Source of the DNA: SZUA-287 sp036397975
Lineage (GTDB): Bacteria; Bacteroidota; Ignavibacteria; UBA10030; UBA6906
NCBI GenBank assembly: GCA_036397975.1
Contig: DASWHW010000045.1
Coordinates: 1 to 55,022 of the forward strand
Direction of reading: 5' to 3'
DNA: 55,022 nt
Part shown: positions 25,474 through 34,281 of the stretch, in pieces
Position numbering within the stretch: the first letter of the stretch is position 1
Layout: each line of letters starts with the position of its first letter
Translations under genes and position numbers: made by a program
The notes under the pieces: generated by a model
What the model was told of the DNA's origin: nothing
What the model saw: the letters and a program-made list of their open reading frames with translations, nothing else
Databases searched by the model: none

Positions 25474-25928
25474 AGGAAAAAGTTGTTGAAATTCTTATTT
25501 ACCTGATGACGGAGATGAAGGATCGCCACAGCGTTGCCGAGATCGATTTGGCAAGCCTGACGAAGCGGGGCTACTCCCAATCCGAGATCAGTGCGGCCCT
25601 CAGTTGGCTTCATGAGGCCATGGAAAATGTCGAGGGTGAATCAACAAAACTCGGCGACATCTCTCCTTCTTCATGGAGATTCCTCCATGAGGCGGAGAAG
25701 CAAGTCATCGGAGTCGAGGGATATGGGTATCTTATCCAGTTGCGAGAGCTGGGCTTGCTTCGCGCCGCAGATCTGGAAAGCGTTATTGAACGTGCAATGA
25801 TGACCGGTTATGAACGATTATCTCTCGGTGAATTGCAAGAAGTCGTCACCTCGATTATCTCAACGAAATTTGGAGAGGGAAAACTCCAAACGAGATCAAT
25901 CGATTCAAATAAGGACACGATACATTAA
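25470..25928 (+). CDS. smg: Smg/DUF494 family protein
   Basis: The 152-residue product matches the DUF494 (Smg) family. It opens with KEKVVEILIYLMTEM, has a helical body with a winged-helix-like unit (SQSEISAALSWLHEAM), and continues with RFLHEAEKQVI and YGYLIQLRELGLL. The role is unknown. In gammaproteobacteria smg lies next to smf/dprA and topA, and here it again directly precedes topA with overlapping stop and start codons. That conserved neighbourhood supports both the call and a link to DNA or ribosome upkeep. Confidence 0.85.
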   Translation: MKEKVVEILIYLMTEMKDRHSVAEIDLASLTKRGYSQSEISAALSWLHEAMENVEGESTKLGDISPSSWRFLHEAEKQVIGVEGYGYLIQLRELGLLRAADLESVIERAMMTGYERLSLGELQEVVTSIISTKFGEGKLQTRSIDSNKDTIH

Positions 25929-28297
25929 TGGCGAAAAGCAAACCGAAGAAAAGTAAGAATGAAGCTCTAGCTCCTCCCGCAAAGGCGAAGAGCGCGACCA
26001 AGAAGACAAAACGAAAGAGTGTCGTCGACACGCAACTTGCCAATGGCAAGTCCCTTATCATCGTTGAATCACCCTCGAAAGCAAAGACGATCAACAAGTA
26101 CCTCGGCAAAGATTTCGTCGTTGAGGCTTCCGTCGGTCACATCAAAAACCTCCCGAAGAGCAAGATGGGAATCGATGTGGACGCTGGTTTTATGCCCGAA
26201 TATGAGACGATCAAAGGGAAAGACGAAGTTATCAAGCGCCTGCGTGACCACGCATCGAAAGCCGGTGCGGTGTACCTCGCAACTGACCCTGATCGCGAGG
26301 GGGAAGCAATCGCATGGCACATCGCACGCGAAATTGAACAGGACAATACGAATGTCTTCCGTGTGATGTTCCACGAGATCACCGAGAGGGGTATCACCGA
26401 AGCGATGAATCAGCCGATGAAAATTGACAACAATCTTGTCAATTCTCAGCAGGCGCGAAGGGCGATGGACCGTCTCGTGGGGTATAAGGTCTCTCCGTTT
26501 GTTTGGAAAACAGTCTTCTATGGACTCTCTGCGGGACGGGTGCAATCGGTGGCTGTTCGACTCATCTGCGAACGTGAAGAGGCCATCAATTCATTTATTC
26601 CGGTAGAATACTGGTCGATCGTAGCAGAATTTCAGGCGGAAGGGAAAGATGCATTCTTCGCAAAGTTGTTCAAGGTTGATGGCAGCGATCCAGTAATAGG
26701 TGACACGACAACGGCAGAAGGTTACGTCAATGATATCAAGAGTCAGCGATTCTCGATTGCGGATCTGCAAACCAAGCCGGTAAGACGAAATCCCCCTCCT
26801 CCATTTATCACCAGCACGCTGCAGCAGGAATCTGCTAGAAGGTTACGCCTGAATGCGAAGCGAACAATGATGCTGGCACAGAAACTCTATGAAGGTATTG
26901 ATCTTGGTGAAGAAGGACGCGTTGGCCTCATTACGTACATGCGAACGGATTCGACACGCTTGAGCAACGATGCGGTACAGGAAATCCGCGAGTACATCTT
27001 TTCGAACTATGGAAAGGACTATCTTCCGTCTCAGCCTCGTGACTTCAGAAAAGCGAAAAGCTCTCAGGATGCGCACGAAGCGATTCGACCAACGTCCGCG
27101 AAGTATCATCCGAAAGCAATCCGCAAGTACCTCGAAGGGGACATGTATAATCTGTACGAGCTGATTTGGAATCGTTTCGTTTCCTGCCAGATGAGTCCTG
27201 CGGTGTTTGATCAGGTGACCGTCGATGTGCAGGGGGGAGACTATCTCTTCCGTGCGACTGATACCATTCCCAAGTTCCGGGGCTTTCTTCAGGTATTTGA
27301 TGACATGGAGGATGAAACGGAGAAGCAAACGGACGAAGATCCGGTCTCGAAACTCCCGGCAAATCTTAAACTGGGAGAAAATGCGGAACTCAGGAATCTC
27401 CTCCCGAATCAACATTTTACAAAACCGCCAGGCCGGTTTACGGAAAGTAGCCTTGTCAAGGAGTTGGAATCGCTCGGTATTGGTCGTCCGAGCACGTATG
27501 CTCTTATCGTTGACACAGTGCAAACCAGAAAATACGTCGAACAACGAGAACGGCGGCTGTATCCGACGGAGTTGGGGAAAGCCGTGAATCGAATTCTTGT
27601 CAATAATTTTCCCAACCTCTTCACGGTGGAATTCACTGCGAAGATGGAAGAAGAACTGGACACGATTGCTTCCGGTGAAAGAACCTACGAAGTCGTTATG
27701 GATGATTTTTATCAGCCCTTCATCAAGGCAGTAGAAGGTGTTGACAAGAAGGCAGCGGCGATTAAGGAGTCCCTGCAAGAGGAAACGGATGAAGTGTGCG
27801 ACCTCTGTGGAAAAAAGATGATTATCAAGTGGGGACGCAACGGTCGTTTCATGGCTTGCAAAGGGTATCCGGGTTGCAAAAATACCAAGCCCCTGCCGGA
27901 GGAACAAAAGCTGATGGAACATGTGCAAGGGAAAAAATGTATCCTGTGTGGTGGCGACATGATTGTTAAGGGTGGAAAATTTGGAGCTTTTCTCGGATGC
28001 TCAAACTATCCCGAGTGTCGAAATACGCAGCCTATCTCGATTGGAGTGAATTGTCCGAAGTGTAAGGATGGTGAGGTGATCGAACGAAAGACCAAGCGAA
28101 AACGCGTTTTCTTTGGCTGTTCGCGGTATCCAGATTGTGACTTTGCTTCGTGGGACAGACCGGTTGATAAAGCATGCGATACATGTGGGAATAACTACCT
28201 GGTGATGAAGTACACCCAAACGCGGGGAGAATTCCTGAACTGCCCCGTGTGTAAGGCGGAAATCTCGAAGGATGAGCCACAGGAACAACCTATCTGA
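25928..28297 (+). CDS. topA: DNA topoisomerase I (type IA)
   Basis: TopA relaxes negative supercoils. The 789-residue product begins with a basic Lys/Ala tail (about 1-37). A Toprim domain follows, with IVESPSKAKTINKYLG and the acidic triad in TDPDREGEAIAWH. The active-site segment GLITYMRTDSTR carries the catalytic Tyr at 337. Four zinc ribbons follow in the C-terminal region (CDLCGKK..., CILCGGD..., CPKCKDG..., CDTCGNN...), each with four Cys. Its ATG overlaps the smg stop (TAATG), and its 3' end overlaps the recombinase gene by 26 bases. Confidence 0.98.
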   Translation: MAKSKPKKSKNEALAPPAKAKSATKKTKRKSVVDTQLANGKSLIIVESPSKAKTINKYLGKDFVVEASVGHIKNLPKSKMGIDVDAGFMPEYETIKGKDEVIKRLRDHASKAGAVYLATDPDREGEAIAWHIAREIEQDNTNVFRVMFHEITERGITEAMNQPMKIDNNLVNSQQARRAMDRLVGYKVSPFVWKTVFYGLSAGRVQSVAVRLICEREEAINSFIPVEYWSIVAEFQAEGKDAFFAKLFKVDGSDPVIGDTTTAEGYVNDIKSQRFSIADLQTKPVRRNPPPPFITSTLQQESARRLRLNAKRTMMLAQKLYEGIDLGEEGRVGLITYMRTDSTRLSNDAVQEIREYIFSNYGKDYLPSQPRDFRKAKSSQDAHEAIRPTSAKYHPKAIRKYLEGDMYNLYELIWNRFVSCQMSPAVFDQVTVDVQGGDYLFRATDTIPKFRGFLQVFDDMEDETEKQTDEDPVSKLPANLKLGENAELRNLLPNQHFTKPPGRFTESSLVKELESLGIGRPSTYALIVDTVQTRKYVEQRERRLYPTELGKAVNRILVNNFPNLFTVEFTAKMEEELDTIASGERTYEVVMDDFYQPFIKAVEGVDKKAAAIKESLQEETDEVCDLCGKKMIIKWGRNGRFMACKGYPGCKNTKPLPEEQKLMEHVQGKKCILCGGDMIVKGGKFGAFLGCSNYPECRNTQPISIGVNCPKCKDGEVIERKTKRKRVFFGCSRYPDCDFASWDRPVDKACDTCGNNYLVMKYTQTRGEFLNCPVCKAEISKDEPQEQPI

Positions 28298-29216
28298 TGT
28301 GACCTCCGGCCAGTCGCGCGATCGCAGCGTGGTGCCCCTGTTTCTCAATAATCTTCGAGAAGTGAGAAACGCATCAGATCATACAATTGCTGCCTACGAG
28401 GACGACCTCAGGGATTTTTTTGAGTTCTTGGGTCGTCACATGCCACATGATGCGCTCGCGGCGGTTGATCACTTGACCATCCGCTTGTTTTTGGGGGATC
28501 TTCTGGAACGGGGTCTTTCCTCCAGAAGCGTTGCACGAAAACTTGCCTGTCTGAAATCTTTTTTCCGCTACCTCCACAAGACTCACGCAGTTTCAAGAAA
28601 TCCAGCCGCGAACGTCCGTACCCCAAAACTGGAAAAAAGACTTCCTGAGTTTCTTGAAGAAGAGGCCGTGTCACTCCTTATGAAGCAGCCTGATGTCTCC
28701 ACCCCGGAAGGGGTACGAGATGTTGCGATCCTCGAGGTCTTCTATGGGACTGGTTGTCGCCTTAGCGAACTCATTGGCCTAACCCAGACTAGCTTTGATT
28801 TTGTGAATGAGACGGTCCGGTTGACAGGCAAAGGGCGGAAGGATCGAATAGTACCTCTGGGCCGTCGTGCATCGGCTGCAGTCCAGCGATATCTCAATGT
28901 TCGACTTGAACTTGTTGGAGACATGCAGACAATGCCATCTGTTCTGTTCTTGACAAACAATGGAAAACGAATGAGCCCGAAAGGAGTAAACATCCTGGTC
29001 AAGCGCTATATTCAACGCGTTTCGGAGGTGCGGAAAACAAGTCCGCATGTTCTTCGCCACACGTTCGCAACACATTTGTTGAACCGTGGAGCGGACTTAA
29101 GGGCAGTGAAGGAACTCCTCGGTCATGAGAATCTCTCGACAACCCAGGTGTATACTCACGCGGGGATTGAGCACCTAAAGAAAACATATGCGCGGGCACA
29201 TCCGAAAGCCTCGTGA
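28272..29216 (+). CDS. Tyrosine recombinase XerC/XerD
   Basis: Xer recombinases resolve chromosome dimers at dif during division. The 314-residue product has the SAM-like N-terminal core-binding domain (about 20-110) and the catalytic domain with R in GTGCRLSELIGL, K in LTGKGRKDRIVP, HxxR in SPHVLRHTFATH, and the final LGHENLSTTQVYTH with the nucleophilic Tyr. The genomic position, inside a housekeeping unit with topA and hpf rather than beside phage genes, argues for a chromosomal Xer protein. XerC or XerD cannot be told apart from one sequence. The start overlaps the end of topA; GTG 28299 is an alternative. Confidence 0.93.
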   Translation: MSHRNNLSDVTSGQSRDRSVVPLFLNNLREVRNASDHTIAAYEDDLRDFFEFLGRHMPHDALAAVDHLTIRLFLGDLLERGLSSRSVARKLACLKSFFRYLHKTHAVSRNPAANVRTPKLEKRLPEFLEEEAVSLLMKQPDVSTPEGVRDVAILEVFYGTGCRLSELIGLTQTSFDFVNETVRLTGKGRKDRIVPLGRRASAAVQRYLNVRLELVGDMQTMPSVLFLTNNGKRMSPKGVNILVKRYIQRVSEVRKTSPHVLRHTFATHLLNRGADLRAVKELLGHENLSTTQVYTHAGIEHLKKTYARAHPKAS

Positions 29217-29243
29217 ATCTGACGAATAAGAAGGGAGAATCCA

Positions 29244-29576
29244 ATGCAAATAAACTTCACCGCTCGAAGGTTTCGTGCACATGAAGAACTTAAACAACAC
29301 GCCGTCGACACGGTAACGAAGCTCGGCAAATTCTATGACGGCATCGTTCATGCAGACATCATTCTCAGTTACGAGCGAGCCTCAAACAGTGTGAAGACGG
29401 CGGAGATCAATCTTCATGTTCACGGAGCGATTCTCACGGCAAAGCAAAAGTCAGGTGAGTATCTGAAGTCAATTGATGCCGCGGCCCTGAAACTTGAGGC
29501 GCAACTCGAAAAATATAAAATGAAACTACGGGGGAAGGACAAGAAGAAGGTGCGGGAACTAAAGGCAAAGGTGTAG
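29244..29576 (+). CDS. hpf: Ribosome hibernation-promoting factor, short form (HPF/YfiA)
   Basis: The 110-residue product binds the decoding centre of idle 30S subunits and protects ribosomes in stationary phase. It starts with MQINFTARRFRAHEELKQH. The beta-alpha-beta-beta-beta-alpha fold includes SYERASNSVKTAEINLHVHG and DAALKLEAQLEKYKMKL, and the protein ends in a basic tail. It lacks the C-terminal dimerisation domain of the long form. GGGAG lies seven bases before the start. hprK follows after 12 bases. Confidence 0.92.
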   Translation: MQINFTARRFRAHEELKQHAVDTVTKLGKFYDGIVHADIILSYERASNSVKTAEINLHVHGAILTAKQKSGEYLKSIDAAALKLEAQLEKYKMKLRGKDKKKVRELKAKV

Positions 29577-29588
29577 AAAGAACACCAT

Positions 29589-30593
29589 ATGAAATTGAAG
29601 AACAAAGAGACGAAGAAAACCAGCATTACCGTCGGTTTTTTGTTTGAAGCCGCGAAAAAACGTTTTCAGCTTCAACAACTCAATGGTCAGGTGGGTTTCG
29701 ATAATATTATCAAGGATAAGAACCTGCATCGACCTGGACTCGCTCTTGCCGGGTACGTTGAACTCTTTACGTATAACCGCCTTCAGCTTTTCGGCAACAC
29801 GGAGATCAAATATCTTCAATCACTTGACCGCCAGAAGCGAATGAAGGCATTTGAAACACTCTTGGAATTTCAAATTCCCTGCATGGTGTTGACGAATGGG
29901 AATCTGCTCGACAAGGAAATGCTTGAGGCTGCGGGAAGAAAGGGGATTCCCGTTTTCGGCACATCCCTGGAAACAACAAAGATCGCATATTTCTTGGCGG
30001 ATTTCCTCGACGACCAGTTCTCTCCGCAGTTGGTGCTTCATGGTTCTTTTGTTGATGTCTACGGCGTTGGGGTATTGGTGACAGGCAGGTCAGGGATTGG
30101 GAAGAGTGAGATTGCCCTGGATTTGGTTGAGAGGGGGCACAGGTTGGTCGCAGATGACGTCGTTACCGTGACTCGTAAGGGAGAGGGAATTCTAATGGGT
30201 GCGGGGACTGATCTGGTGAAACATTTTATGGAGATTCGGGGACTGGGCCTGCTCGATATTCGATCGATGTTTGGGATCCGCGCAATTCGATTTCAGAAAC
30301 GAGTTGAAATTGTTGTTGAACTCGAAGACTGGAAGGGTGGTCAAGACTACACCCGAACGGGTCTCGATGAAGACATCATTCCGATACTCAGCGTAGGAAT
30401 CCCGCATGTACTACTCCCAATTTTTCCCGGTAAGAATGTTACAGTCATTACTGAGACTATCGCGCTGAATTACCTCCTCAAGCATTACGGGTACGACGCT
30501 GCAAAGGAGTTTTCCAAACGGTTGGAGGGGGTGATCGGAGCGAAGAAGAAGGGGACTCGGGCGATCAATTACTTTGAGCATGATTTTGAATAG
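29589..30593 (+). CDS. hprK: HPr kinase/phosphorylase
   Basis: HprK phosphorylates and dephosphorylates a Ser of HPr-like proteins. The 334-residue product has the N-terminal MurF-like domain (about 1-135). The catalytic P-loop domain follows, with VTGRSGIGKSEIALDLVERG (Walker A near 163-171), the conserved His-Arg/Ala-Asp-Asp segment HRLVADDVV and the HprK signature EIRGLGLLDIRSMFG. The length is normal. It ends the compact unit that begins at 24539. No PTS enzyme or HPr gene is visible in the window. In proteobacteria hpf and hprK are likewise neighbours near ptsN. Confidence 0.95.
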   Translation: MKLKNKETKKTSITVGFLFEAAKKRFQLQQLNGQVGFDNIIKDKNLHRPGLALAGYVELFTYNRLQLFGNTEIKYLQSLDRQKRMKAFETLLEFQIPCMVLTNGNLLDKEMLEAAGRKGIPVFGTSLETTKIAYFLADFLDDQFSPQLVLHGSFVDVYGVGVLVTGRSGIGKSEIALDLVERGHRLVADDVVTVTRKGEGILMGAGTDLVKHFMEIRGLGLLDIRSMFGIRAIRFQKRVEIVVELEDWKGGQDYTRTGLDEDIIPILSVGIPHVLLPIFPGKNVTVITETIALNYLLKHYGYDAAKEFSKRLEGVIGAKKKGTRAINYFEHDFE

Positions 30594-30679
30594 TAATAGT
30601 GTCCAATTGTAGAATATTCCACTCCTTTCTTCCGGCAATTCTCACCACCCCTTTTCCTGGCTCATTCGGGCATATTTTC

Positions 30680-30708
30680 TTGACAAAGAAGCAATTATTA
30701 TTTACTAT
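30680..30708 (+). promoter_or_regulatory. Strong sigma70-like promoter of the M23 peptidase gene
   Basis: TTGACA (30680-30685), 17 bases, TACTAT (30703-30708). Transcription would begin near 30715 and give a leader of about 75 bases. The leader contains a 7-bp stem AAACGCT/AGCGTTT (30748-30754 / 30774-30780) running into five T just before the start codon, a weak terminator-like hairpin. Confidence 0.7.
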
Positions 30709-30789
30709 GGCGATGGTTTTTTGGCACTAGCTATGTCACAAAGGAATAAACGCTGGGGCGATTGAGGGGTATGAGCGTTTTTGTAAAGT

Positions 30790-31782
30790 ATGCGTCTACT
30801 AAAGAAACTCGTAAAGATACTCGGAATGCTCAGGCATGTTCGGTTCATAATGATCTCGGACGCAACAATGCGCTTGAAAGAGGTCAAGCATTTTGCGCCG
30901 AAAGTTCTCGTTACTGGAATCCTCATTGCGTTGGGGACGATCGGAACGATCGTCTTTTTCAATCATTTCGCGAACGACGTTTTTGGTCTTTCTTCCGATA
31001 AGGTTTCATTGCTGACTGCGGAGAACCGCGCGCTCAAGGATCAGGTACAGCACCTGACCACGGAGATGGGAGAAGTACAGGAGACCATTGAGAACCTCGC
31101 AGAACGAGGAAATGAACTCCGCCTTCTAGTGGACCTGAAAGTCATTGACGATGAAACGCGTCAGGCGGCCATCGGTGGCTCATCGCAGGTTCCAACACAG
31201 AAATACCTCGGGAAGGATGCTATCGCGATCCTTCAGGAAAGTAAGGAGTTGATGGGGCGGATTTCTCGAGAAGTCAACCTCCAAAAGGTCAGCTACGATG
31301 AGATTCGAAAACGTTACGACTATAATGCAGGGCTCTTCCAGCATCTTCCAGCTGTGAAACCGGCAAAGGGCTTCTATTCTATTAATGGATTTGGCATGCG
31401 CGTTCACCCTGTCCTCCGGGTGTATCGAATGCACGAAGGTCTGGATATCATTGCAGATGTCGGGACGGATGTGTATGCAACGGGAGACGGTGTCGTTCGT
31501 TTCGGTGGAAAGACACTCGGTGGGTATGGTAACGTGGTCGACATTTCCCATGGGTTTGGTTATTCTTCTTTGTATGCTCATCTGTCGAAGGTCCTTGTTC
31601 GCCCCGGACAGCGAGTGAGACGAGGGGAACTCATCGCCAAGTCGGGGCGTTCGGGTCTAGTGAGCGGTCCGCATCTTCATTATGAGGTTCGCCTCAACGG
31701 AAGAAAACAGAATCCTGTTGATTTCTTTTTTGATGATGTCGACGCGGCGCGCTATAGAACGCAACTGGCACAAGGAAAGTGA
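30790..31782 (+). CDS. Membrane-anchored M23 family peptidoglycan endopeptidase
   Basis: The 330-residue product has a basic N-terminus, one membrane helix (about 39-60), and a coiled-coil region (about 68-118). A helical linker follows, then a LytM/M23 domain (about 195-310). The zinc site is HEGLDI (HxxxD) with the later SGPHLHYEVRL (HxH), so the four residues needed for catalysis are present. It would cut peptide cross-links of the cell wall in the periplasm. In relatives the coiled coil regulates the enzyme through contact with partners such as FtsEX. ATG 30790 lacks a clear ribosome binding site, and downstream ATGs at 30826 and 30850 are possible. Confidence 0.9.
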   Translation: MRLLKKLVKILGMLRHVRFIMISDATMRLKEVKHFAPKVLVTGILIALGTIGTIVFFNHFANDVFGLSSDKVSLLTAENRALKDQVQHLTTEMGEVQETIENLAERGNELRLLVDLKVIDDETRQAAIGGSSQVPTQKYLGKDAIAILQESKELMGRISREVNLQKVSYDEIRKRYDYNAGLFQHLPAVKPAKGFYSINGFGMRVHPVLRVYRMHEGLDIIADVGTDVYATGDGVVRFGGKTLGGYGNVVDISHGFGYSSLYAHLSKVLVRPGQRVRRGELIAKSGRSGLVSGPHLHYEVRLNGRKQNPVDFFFDDVDAARYRTQLAQGK

Positions 31783-31863
31783 TCCTTGGCCACGTCGGGT
31801 TCTCAAGTAACATTTCATCAACCAATGAGGAACTCAGCTGTGCGAAAAAGGGAGGGTCGAGTC

Positions 31864-32088
31864 GTGATCTGGACGATGGAACTTGCCTCTTATCTGGATG
31901 AAGCTCCCTGGCCTGCAACGAAAGACGAACTCTTAGACTATGCAGCGAGAATCGGAGCACCTGTTGAGGTAATCGAGAACCTTCAAGAGCTCGAAGACAT
32001 CGAAGAGCCTTTTGAAAGTATGGACGAAATCTGGCCCGATTATCCGACGGATGAAGATTTCTTTTTTGAGGATGAAGGCGAGTATTGA
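31864..32088 (+). CDS. DUF2795 small acidic protein
   Basis: The likely product is 74 residues from GTG 31864, which has GGGAGG eight bases upstream. Longer frames start at 31786 and 31825 without such a site and would add unconserved residues. The core APWPATKDELLDYAARIGAP with EVIENLQEL and an ending rich in Asp and Glu (EIWPDYPTDEDFFF) matches the DUF2795 family. The function is unknown; related domains occur in small acidic regulators. It is the last gene before a strong terminator. Confidence 0.75.
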   Translation: MIWTMELASYLDEAPWPATKDELLDYAARIGAPVEVIENLQELEDIEEPFESMDEIWPDYPTDEDFFFEDEGEY

Positions 32089-32131
32089 CGCGGCACCGCG
32101 TTGACTGTGTCAAAGGAAAGCACTACAATGC

Positions 32132-32163
32132 AAACCCGGCCACCCATTGGCTGGGTTTTTTTT
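32132..32163 (+). terminator. Strong intrinsic terminator
   Basis: A 10-bp stem AAACCCGGCC / GGCTGGGTTT (32132-32141 / 32149-32158) containing one G-U pair and a seven-base loop runs directly into a T tract of nine or more. It separates the DUF2795 gene from the Omp85 gene. Confidence 0.9.
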
Positions 32164-32261
32164 CATCGTGTGAAAAATTCGTGAACCATCCATCCTTTTT
32201 TTTCATCAGGAACCATCATCTCAGCTTCCGAAACTTCAGACCGCACCTTTGGAAAGCGACG

Positions 32262-34268
32262 ATGCTGTCAGCATGCCTGCTCATGGCACTCTCTGCCACG
32301 GCGCAAGAGCTTGAAGAATTACGCCGGCCCGAAGTGATGTCAGTTGATTTCAGCGGCACCTCGGTTATGAATGACGGCGAGCTCGCAAAACTTCTGGTCA
32401 CCAAGGAATCTCCCGGCTTTATAAGCAGAATCCTCGGTGCGGACCCGCAGTATTTTGACCGGGCGGTTTTTGAGGAAGATGTCGAACGGCTGCGGGTGGC
32501 CTACTTTGACAGGGGATTCTTCGATGTCGCCGTTGATACACAAACGGTCCAGGAAGACGAAAACGTGTCGGTGAGATTTATTGTGGATGAAGGGACCAGA
32601 TATACAATCGACACAATCGCTTACGATGGATTCTGGTATCTACCGGACTATGTCCTCGTTCACTTTACCGACGGGCTGCTGATTTCATCCGGGGAACCAT
32701 TCGATCAGAAATCACTCGAACGCGAAGCAGAGCGCATCGTCTCCGTCGCACGCAATAACGGTTTCGGCAAGGCAATCTTTCTGAATGATAGCTCAAGGAC
32801 CTTTATCTCGCGCGCAACACATGACTGCAAGGTAATGTTACGCTTCGACCTGAAGTACCACTATACGTGGGGAGGCGTCGATATTCGTCAGAATCAGGAA
32901 GCCGGGAAATCCGATCCCCGAGAAGACATTACAAATGATATCATCGTGACACAACTCCACTACGAAACTGGCGAGCCATACTCGGCCGAGAGAGTCCTTC
33001 AGAGCGAGCGCGATCTGAATCGGCTGGGAATCTTCGATCGGGCCGGAATCAATGTGAATTTTGTTGATGCGGGGGACTCTTCATTTCTGGTTCACAGTCT
33101 TGTGACATTCATTCCGCGGGACAAACACGAACTGGCCCCTGAAGTCCTGATAAGCGACGAAAACTCTGTATTCAACTTCGGTATTGGGATGGGGTATACT
33201 AATCGGAATTTCCTGGGGGGTGCCCGCATCTTCTCAACTAGGCTCCGGTTCCGTACCCAAACGATATCCCAATTTCCTCTCTATTTCGGTACGGGAATTG
33301 AAACTGTCTCCAATCTTGACCTGACATTTGAACTCCAACAACCGTACATTTTTTCGAACAATGTGCGTGGGATATGGAGTTTCGCCTTTATAAAGGATAA
33401 GCAGAAACTCTACCGCGAAGATATTATCAGGAATAGGTTCAGCTTTGTAAACCAGTTTGCCGAGTTTACGACAGGAATCCTGGAATGGACAATTGAGTCG
33501 AGTCAAACGAGTCTTAATGATGGAGTGACGGATACTTCCGTAGTAAGAACACAGGCAGAACCTCAGTTGAACTCCATTTTGTCGTTTACAATTCAGCGGG
33601 ATAAATCATCCCCGGCCTTCGTCCCAGTTCGCGGATTCATACACACTTTCTCAGTTGACGAGTCGGGAATTCTTCCAATCCTCTTTGAAAAGAGCCTGGG
33701 CGATCGTCTTTTCACGCAGTTTTTCAGGTTTATCGCCGTGGGTCGATGGTATTCGGACCTCAGTGACTACGGCCTTACGATCTTTGCTACCAAGCTAAAA
33801 TTTGGAATTGAAAACAAATATGGGAAAAGCAAAGGGGATTCGCGTCGACAGATTCCTCCAACATATCGATTTTATGGTGGGGGCGGAGGGAGTGTTCGGG
33901 GATGGCCGGCACGAGAGCTTATCGCCTCGGGAAATCCGAACTTTGGTGGCAATGTGTCGTTTGAAGGGAGCCTGGAGTTGAGGGTGAATACATTTCGCCA
34001 GCTCCACAACACCCTTCTTGACCCGATCTGGTTCGTCGCGTTTGTTGACTACGGGAACGTGTGGCAAAGATTCGACGACCTTCGTTTGGATCAGGTGGCT
34101 GTGGCGTTCGGTGGTGGTATTCGTTACGACACGTTTTTCGGTCCGTTCCGATTGGATGTGGGGTGGAGGTTGTATGATCCGGCGGAAGTGGGAAACAGCA
34201 AATGGATTACGCGTCGACCGTTCTTCAAAAACTTGGCGTTTCACTTTGGAATCGGGCATGCATTCTAG
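32262..34268 (+). CDS. Omp85-superfamily outer membrane protein (BamA/TamA-like)
   Basis: From ATG 32262 the product has 668 residues with a signal peptide (MLSACLLMALSATA). Several POTRA domains follow (about 20-300; VDFSGTSVMNDGEL, VRFIVDEGTRYTIDTIAYDG and QLHYETGEPYSAERVLQSER are typical). A C-terminal 16-strand barrel (about 305-668) contains the Omp85 loop-6 region GGGGSVRGWPARE and ends in a strand finishing with Phe. The length is shorter than BamA, so TamA-like or a dedicated assembly factor is more likely. A longer frame from 32085 runs back across the terminator and is rejected; a GTG near 32180 would give a longer, more basic signal peptide. GGAAAG lies seven bases before the chosen start. 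Confidence 0.9.
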   Translation: MLSACLLMALSATAQELEELRRPEVMSVDFSGTSVMNDGELAKLLVTKESPGFISRILGADPQYFDRAVFEEDVERLRVAYFDRGFFDVAVDTQTVQEDENVSVRFIVDEGTRYTIDTIAYDGFWYLPDYVLVHFTDGLLISSGEPFDQKSLEREAERIVSVARNNGFGKAIFLNDSSRTFISRATHDCKVMLRFDLKYHYTWGGVDIRQNQEAGKSDPREDITNDIIVTQLHYETGEPYSAERVLQSERDLNRLGIFDRAGINVNFVDAGDSSFLVHSLVTFIPRDKHELAPEVLISDENSVFNFGIGMGYTNRNFLGGARIFSTRLRFRTQTISQFPLYFGTGIETVSNLDLTFELQQPYIFSNNVRGIWSFAFIKDKQKLYREDIIRNRFSFVNQFAEFTTGILEWTIESSQTSLNDGVTDTSVVRTQAEPQLNSILSFTIQRDKSSPAFVPVRGFIHTFSVDESGILPILFEKSLGDRLFTQFFRFIAVGRWYSDLSDYGLTIFATKLKFGIENKYGKSKGDSRRQIPPTYRFYGGGGGSVRGWPARELIASGNPNFGGNVSFEGSLELRVNTFRQLHNTLLDPIWFVAFVDYGNVWQRFDDLRLDQVAVAFGGGIRYDTFFGPFRLDVGWRLYDPAEVGNSKWITRRPFFKNLAFHFGIGHAF

Positions 34269-34281
34269 GAAAATAGAGGAA

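Noticed and set aside
26843..27928. 361-codon minus-strand frame opposite topA
   Set aside because: topA is unambiguous on the plus strand; the antisense product is basic and without motifs.
32085..32261. Longer start for the Omp85 gene at 32085
   Set aside because: The frame would read through a strong terminator and the end of the previous gene, and no signal peptide would then be at the N-terminus.
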